Source of the DNA: Capsicum annuum
Taxonomy: Eukaryota; Streptophyta; Magnoliopsida; Solanales; Solanaceae
Direction of reading: 5' to 3'
Assembly: GCF_002878395.1 (NCBI RefSeq)
Contig: NC_061115.1
Coordinates: forward strand, 148,560,961-148,624,960
DNA: 64,000 nt
Shown here: positions 58,065 through 64,000 of the stretch, in pieces
How positions within the stretch are numbered: position 1 is the stretch's first letter
How the letters are laid out: every line of letters starts with the position of its first letter
Translations under genes and position numbers: made by a program
Notes under the pieces: generated by a model
What the model was told of the DNA's origin: nothing
Database searches by the model: none
What the model saw: only the letters and a program-made list of their open reading frames with translations

Positions 58065-59500
58065 TGACTACGCCCAAGCCCATACACAAGTGTACGTAGT
58101 CTACCAAGTAGTAAAGTGGCCTTTAAGAAAGCTGGATATCAATCCCACAGGGACTTGATCTAACAACTATTCAATTTTAGTTCACAATTTACATTCAATT
58201 GGCGCAAGAGTTACCACAAGAGAGTTTATAATTTGTAACTAAAGAAAAGTAAACAATGCAGAAAGTAAAAGTCTTGAAATAATCAATGGAGTAAAGCTCA
58301 TGAACACTCCTTCAAAACATCCTAGCCTCAAGAATTGACTCACCTAGTTGGGAAAATCATGCTTATAATTTAATAAAGGACATAATAAAAATCACCCACA
58401 TTCATCAAACATGTGCCCCTCACATCAAGAGAGTTACCCATATCACTCACAATAATGCAATTTATAACATAATGGGTACAAGAATCAAATTACGCTCACT
58501 CTCACAAAGAAGTCACAAGTTACAAACAATGAACCATATGTTTTCCCTTAGTGTAATGCTCCACTAATATTAGAATGTAAAGCTTACGATTAAATAGGTA
58601 TTTTTCGGGTTGTAATGTAGGCTCAGGGATGGTTAGGAACTATTTTGGCCAAGAATAGTGACTAACCTCTCTAAGCGCTTTAATACACTACATTAAACAT
58701 TTGAAACCAATCTCCAACAACCAAAATACAATTTTTTTCATCCACCCATATCTTTTATTTTCCCCATCTCTTTTAGGAATTTTCATAAACACATGGTGGG
58801 CGTATTGTTTATTCCTTCAAGATTTAATTTTTCTTATTCTCTACAATCATCAAAATATTTCTAACATCATTTATACCACACCCATCCACTATAAATCAAA
58901 TATAAACACTAATAACTATTACCTTGGGACATCAATTTCACCTTTTTCTTCTTTAATTTCTCAAACTTCTTACTTAATTAATTTTTCATTAAAGCACTTA
59001 GGAGATTTTTGGATCAAATTACGGTCTATTAAAGAAAGGATTGGGCTACTTATGAGGTTGCCAAAGAAAAAGATAAAGGCTCAATGGGGGTTAACTAGGA
59101 TTAAGCACAAAGGTAGGACACATAGGATGTATAAACAAGGCTATCAAAGAAATGCCTAAATGATCTCCTAAATCCACATTCTTTATTTTGCTTCATACAT
59201 ACGTCGAGCAAGTTCTAGACATCACATGTAACATGGAATATACAAAAACCTTACACGCACATGGTACATGCTCAACTCAATAGGATCATCATAGATTCTC
59301 AACCAAATAATAGCATGAATTCAAATTTAAGACAAAAAATACAAGAGTCACAAAAATGAGCCTAAGAGTCTCAAAAGTAGAAATTCCCTCAATCAACATG
59401 CTTTTACCAAACAAAATACTTGCACCATGCAATCAAAAATAGCACCAAATAAAATATCTCACTTATTCCTTTCCTAAAAAATTTTAAATTAAATTGAGTA
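58065..59500 (-). repeat. LTR of gypsy element C (right limit approximate)
   Basis: Starts TGACTACGCCCAAG, matching the start of LTR D (TGACAGCACCCAAG). Shared text follows: GTGTACGTRGTCT, CAAGTAGTAAAGTGGC and CAGGGACTT. The plus-strand open frame 58701-59159 lies within it and has no recognisable domain. Confidence 0.6.
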
Positions 59501-59504
59501 CTCT

Positions 59505-61101
59505 GACTTCTTCTAATTATCTGCAACTTCATCTACAATAGGTTGGGAAGTCAATTATGAATCTATCTCCTTATTTTACTTTAGAGGTTCTGTATGAAGC
59601 TCTTTACCATTCCTCAAGGTGATTGCCATGACTTGCTTTGGATTTTCTATATCAGATGGCAAACCACCTTGTGGCCTAGTATTTAATGTTTATTGTAACT
59701 ACCCAACCTACAACTCTAAGCTTATCTGGGCTACTTTCTGATTCTATAATTTTGTCTATTGATTTTTCATATCTGCCAATAGTTGTGTTTTCCCAACTAT
59801 AAGTTTCTTCAATATCTCTTCTATGTTGCTAGTTGATTGACTTGGTTAGACCTGTGACTTAGGGCATTCCATGACTGATTTGGTGGTTGAGTTTGCCACT
59901 TCATGTTATAGGCATTACTATAATTAGGCTTTTGAGCATTGCCTACATACATCACAGATTCCTGATTTGAAGCATATATGGTTGTTGAATGACCACTATT
60001 TCCGTATATTTCACACCAACCTGCAGCTTATTGGATGATATTTACTGTGGCTGTAGGTTGTGCTGCTCCCAACTTCATGCCACTTAAATGAGTATGGATC
60101 AAATTTTATAAGGCAAAAACTTGTGATGATAGGGCTGTGAAATGGTCCACCTCTAGTACACTCGAAATTCTTTGTGGCACTTTTAGAATCTGAATGCCAA
60201 TCTAGATTTCCTTATGCTATGCAGTTCATCAATGTGTACAACTCATCATAAGTTAGCTCTAACACTTGACCACCTACGGCTATATCTAGCAAAATCTTTA
60301 TATTATGATCAAGAGCTTTTACAAAAGTGTGAGCAAGTACCTCATTCGACTTTTAGTGATGTGGACAATCCCAAAGAAGAGCCTTAAAGAATTCCCAAGC
60401 ATGATAGAGGTTTTTATTAGGCTTTTATTTGAAGCTTACTATCTCGCTGTGACGTCCGCAGTCTTGCCTGATGGAAAGAATCTGATGAAGAACTTTCTGG
60501 CTAACTCATCCCATGATGTGATTGAATTGGTCAGCTCCGCATTCAACCACCTTTTATCTTCTTCCAAAAGTGAATGGGGAAATGTCAGCCTCACATAATC
60601 TGGAGTCACCCCAGTCGGAGTGAATGTAATAGTAAGCTCAATGAAGGTCTGCAAGTGGACTTGTGGATCCTCATTTGAAAGCCTTATGAATTGTACACTG
60701 CTAATAAGAAGTTGCACCATATTATGTTTCAACTCAAAATTTCCCCCAGCTGCCAGTCTTTGAATAGGGGAAGTCAAGTTCGTTGGAAGTGGGACTGCCA
60801 CTTCTCTAACCTTCCTACCAGCTACTTGTTGCTCATCTATAGGAGCGGTGTTCTCTTTGTTTTCTTGGATTTGTGGAATTATAGGGAGAAGGATTGTTTT
60901 TTTCCTACATTGATGGTAAAGTTGTTCGGGTTTTGGGCTTGGTTCTACCAACTCCCGATCCCTTGCTAGCTTATAAATGTAGAAACATATCTCCTACAAA
61001 CACAAAAACAAGACCAAGCATAAAAACACCAAATAAATCTAAATATAAACTAAAATAAATAATTTCCAAAATACAAATCACCGGTAACAGCTCCAAAAAC
61101 A
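59505..61101 (-). pseudogene. Gypsy element D gag remnant
   Basis: It reads MVEPSPKPEQLYHQC at 60951, then RLAAGGNFELKHNMVQLL, NEDPQVHLQTFIEL and NSITSWDELARKFFIRFFPS. Leftwards it reaches the LNTRPQGGLPSDIENPKQ and AITLRNGKELHTEP junction typical of gag C-termini (about 59580-59690). The primer site (minus GGAGCTGTTACCGGTGATT) lies at about 61078-61096. Protease and pol are missing: the element stops where LTR C begins. Confidence 0.78.
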
Positions 61102-62890
61102 TGACAGCACCCAAGTGCACATGCAGGTGTACGTGGTCTTATCAAGTAGTAAAGTGGCTTCAAGGAAGCCTAAGTATCGATCTCTCAGGGACTTACGTTC
61201 ATAGCCTATCCTATTCTAGTTGAACCAATTGAGAAATGTAACAAATAAAGTTTTAGAATTGTAAATTAAAAAGAAACTAAACTAATGCAAAAAAGTAATA
61301 ACTTTGGACAATCAATGGATAGAAGCCTAGGGTTAAGGCTTACGAACAATCTTACTATGCTAGTGAACTTCGTTCATTAAATTTTTTATCTTGGTTATTG
61401 ATTCATAGGGTTAATCACATGATTATAGTTTCCCAACCTCTAATTCTTTACCTAAGTTGGACCTTACCCCTACATCGTTGAGAAGGGATGTAATAGTTCA
61501 CTTAAGTTCTTTAAAAGTATCATCCTACATATGAATCAAGTAAGGCATCTAAGTAAATCCCTATCCTAGATACTACTTCAAGTTTCTTATTTTATAAAGA
61601 ATCAAGAACCATACTTTTCTTATTCCTATGTTCTATCTCCTTATTCCCTCTCCCGAGATCACAATATTGAAAATTGATGTATAATAAGGGTAGATAATCC
61701 TTAAAATAGTTAAAATAAAGAATAAAAAAGAAACCAATAATGATAAGAAAATCAACAAACTTAATTCAAAACGAAAGTAGTCATGATCTTGGCCTTAACA
61801 CCGGAAAAGGAGTTTTAGCTTTTAATGGAAATATTCATCATCCAATCCCTTGGATTGATGATACAAACCATAAATCAACTAAATTAAATAATGATAAAAA
61901 CTAAATAATGTGTATATCAGCCTCCTCTTGTCCAAACACATCCAAAAGTATGTAAAAACGTGATATAACATGTATTTGTAGTATAGGATTAATCCCAATC
62001 CGTGTTGTCCAAGAAAACCTTCAAATGTTGAGCATAGGACTAGGTGGGGAAGCACCCTAGTTATTCCCCCAATCCAGGTGGAGCGGATCCCTAGATAAAT
62101 CCCCACTACAAGTGGGGCGGCGTCTCAATATCGCCCAGGCTCTCTGGAATTTGCTCTCCGAAATTTGGTTAAGTGTTGAGTCTCCCCTCTTGAACCCTTG
62201 TCTTGTAGCTTATTCCCCATGAATTCCAATCCTTATTAACATCAAAATATCATCTTATTCAGATCCAAAATCATCCTACAAAACCAAACAACATGAATTT
62301 AGAAGAAAATGCAGCACTACATCCATTACGATGAATCAAAACAAGATCTAAGCTAAGTTAGTTCGCATTGATCTTTCAATTATTGTTCCAGCTGTACACT
62401 CATTAAAATCAAACTTTTCTCATTAGAAACACTTTATTACACTCATAATAACACATAAATACCATTTGGAACATATTAAACACAATAGAATTTAGCGAAA
62501 TTAACTAGACAAGCACCTAGCTCAAGCTAGTAGCACTAGTTTTCTGGGTTGAAGTCTGAATGAATCTTTTAAGCACAAACCTATTTTGAACTCACTCTAA
62601 ACATCATAAACGCATATTTAAACACTTTGATACATATTTATATCATTATCAACCCATATAGAACATGAATCATCCTCAAAACAAGGCTAAAAATGCTAGA
62701 ATAATGACGCTAGATTGGATAAATACACCCAACATCAATTGCATACACGCTTGGTTATTTGATTATAATCTAATTCCATTATTTGATTCCTTTTATTTCA
62801 TACTATTGTGCTATATGAATAAACACTGCACTTTTAAAAGTTGTAAATATGAGGGGTAGAAAATTTAAGCTAAAATGAGTTGACTGTCAT
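61102..62890 (-). repeat. LTR of gypsy element D (right limit approximate)
   Basis: Starts TGACAGCACCCAAGTGC beside the primer site, and its first 120 bp align with LTR C. It contains three copies of an RGTGGGGCGG-like motif at 62037-62130. The right boundary is not determined; the text remains non-coding and LTR-like to about 62890. Confidence 0.55.
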
Positions 62891-63334
62891 AGTTGACTTA
62901 GGTTTCTTTGAGTTAAACATCATGTTGGTTTAGTTTGTTTCAGTTTCCCAAGGACATACAAACGGTCTAAGTTGACAGTGTATATGTGTCATTGTTTCAT
63001 GGCACTTTCAATGCTTAAAACAAGGAAATTGTACATGAACAAAGGTATTCTTGTTAGACATGATGTGATTTTTTGTTGATTTTGTAGGAAAATAGGTTTT
63101 GGCACAAAGAATGAGAAAAAGGGATGAAGATTTGCTAAAAAGGCTACCTATGAGTTAACCTACAATTGGTAGGTTGTACCTACCAGTGGTAGGTAGACAC
63201 ATAGGTTGATTTTGAAGATAGATGATTAAGTCTAATTTCCAGTTGCGTACCTATGAGGTATAGGTACAACCTACAACCCGTAGATTTCCTCGTAGCTTAA
63301 AGATTCTACAAGGTTGAAGATGCACTCTGATTAC
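62891..63334. other. Non-coding stretch with GGTAGGT motif cluster
   Basis: No gene is seen. Between 63140 and 63290 the words CTACCTATGAG, GGTAGGTTGTACCTACC, GGTAGGTAG, GTACCTATGAGG and TACAACCTACAACC recur in both orientations, so much of the stretch can fold back on itself. It may be part of another, unassigned LTR. Confidence 0.5.
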
Positions 63335-64000
63335 TGATAAGTCATTAATTTAATGACTTATTAGCACCTTTTAAGCTTAAATTATCATTCTTTTCAATTG
63401 ATTTGGTGTTAAATTCTTTTATAATACTTATTTGTGTCAGTAAAGGTTGAAAATGAAGATGAGAAAGATAATAAAGTCAATTGAAGGTGAAATATGAAAG
63501 AAAAAGTGCCCTAAAGATCACATGGACGTGTCAGGAGACCACCCGCAAAAGCAGGTGGACAAAATGGCTAAAATAGCCCCGTATATGTTTAGTCTGCTAT
63601 GGATCTATTCTGGATCTACTTTAGATCATCTTTGGATCTGCTCAGGATCTGCTCCAGCAAATCAAGAGTACGGTGGCATTTTTGTAATATTTGAGAAACA
63701 TGAAATTGAGGTCAAAAGGGGGGGTCAGCTTATTTCCAAGAATCTTTGCTCATTATTTTAATTCTCTTGAGCTAAGATCACACTAGAGTGACTCTCAAGT
63801 GAAAAATTAGTGATTTCTATTGATATTGAAATTAAATCTTGGCTTTTCCATTCTCTTTATTTTCTATGGATCAATTTGATGGAAATTTTGATATATCTCT
63901 ACTTTCTCTCTTTATGAGTAGCTAATTCTTCTTCTTAAGGTTATGCTTGAATAGGTTGTGATTAGTGCAAGGGTTTTATTTATTTGCCTTCCTAATTAAC
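63335..64000 (+). repeat. LTR-like sequence E, plus strand, running off the window
   Basis: Begins TGATAAGTCATTAATTTAAT. Near its end it has TTTATGAGTAGCTAATTCTT followed by CTTAAGGTTATGCTTGA, the plus-strand version of the conserved block in the LTRs at 42581, 49358 and 55402 (ATGAGTAGCTAA...TTGGGATTATG). It contains an exact 11-bp repeat (63601-63655). No coding part lies within the window. Confidence 0.5.
63601..63655 (+). repeat. 11-bp tandem repeat, five units
   Basis: Units start at 63601, 63612, 63623, 63634 and 63645: GGATCTATTCT, GGATCTACTTT, AGATCATCTTT, GGATCTGCTCA, GGATCTGCTCC. The spacing is exactly 11 bp throughout. Confidence 0.9.

Noticed and set aside
58701..59159. Plus-strand 152-aa open frame
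   Set aside because: Lies antisense within gypsy LTR C, with low-complexity composition and no domain.

Overview
This window is nuclear DNA of a flowering plant, most likely a member of the Solanaceae. It is AT-rich, has long introns, and carries Solanaceae-type (TTG)n-tailed SINEs, Stowaway and hAT MITEs, and nested Ty1-copia, Ty3-gypsy and Helitron elements. Two real host genes are present, in convergent orientation: a nine-exon ATG6/Beclin-1 autophagy gene (+, coding 19638-26906, 529 aa) and an eight-coding-exon group I cyclic-nucleotide-gated channel gene, CNGC1-like (-, coding 27617-32544, 723 aa). I derived both exon models by hand; every junction keeps the frame. One ATG6 intron (25038-25378) looks like a minor-spliceosome (U12) intron.

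Left of the genes (1-19361) is a nested repeat block. A roughly 2 kb unit occurs twice in tandem (1264-7208 and 7209-15181). Copy 1 is interrupted by a degenerate Ty1-copia element (1968-5954). Copy 2 is interrupted by a 6 kb Helitron (8025-14066), which holds a hAT MITE (11062-11546), which in turn holds a SINE (11311-11426). Each tandem copy acts as an empty site for the other's insertion, so the termini can be read to the base. Helitron 5'-terminus-like sequences on the minus strand follow to about 16008. A complete 2.3 kb solo LTR with a perfect TTAAT duplication (17061-19356) lies just upstream of ATG6.

Right of the genes (33465-64000) are a decayed minus-strand Ty1-copia element with both LTRs (33894-39372), then a composite locus at 41519-52458. 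I interpret that locus as a Mutator-like element: inverted arms of over 500 bp, a 9-bp near-perfect target duplication and a core of about 110-bp tandem repeats. Its core was split by an 8.2 kb gypsy element (42581-50775, GTCTT duplications) and by a hAT MITE (51252-51784, CCTATATC duplications). The gypsy element keeps gag and protease remnants; I see no reverse transcriptase or integrase, and it carries a plant-transposon-protein-like ORF remnant. From 52480 to the end are a small MULE-type MITE, a copia fragment, three truncated minus-strand gypsy gag/LTR segments and a plus-strand LTR running off the window.

The most unusual recurring signal is that several different LTRs each carry a cluster of short, family-specific, GC-rich or palindromic motifs (CGCGTCRCGC, GATCGCGG, GTGGGGCGG, an exact 11-bp GGATCT repeat) in otherwise AT-rich DNA. 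I saw no CRISPR array or prokaryotic feature. I did not identify a tRNA or rRNA gene.
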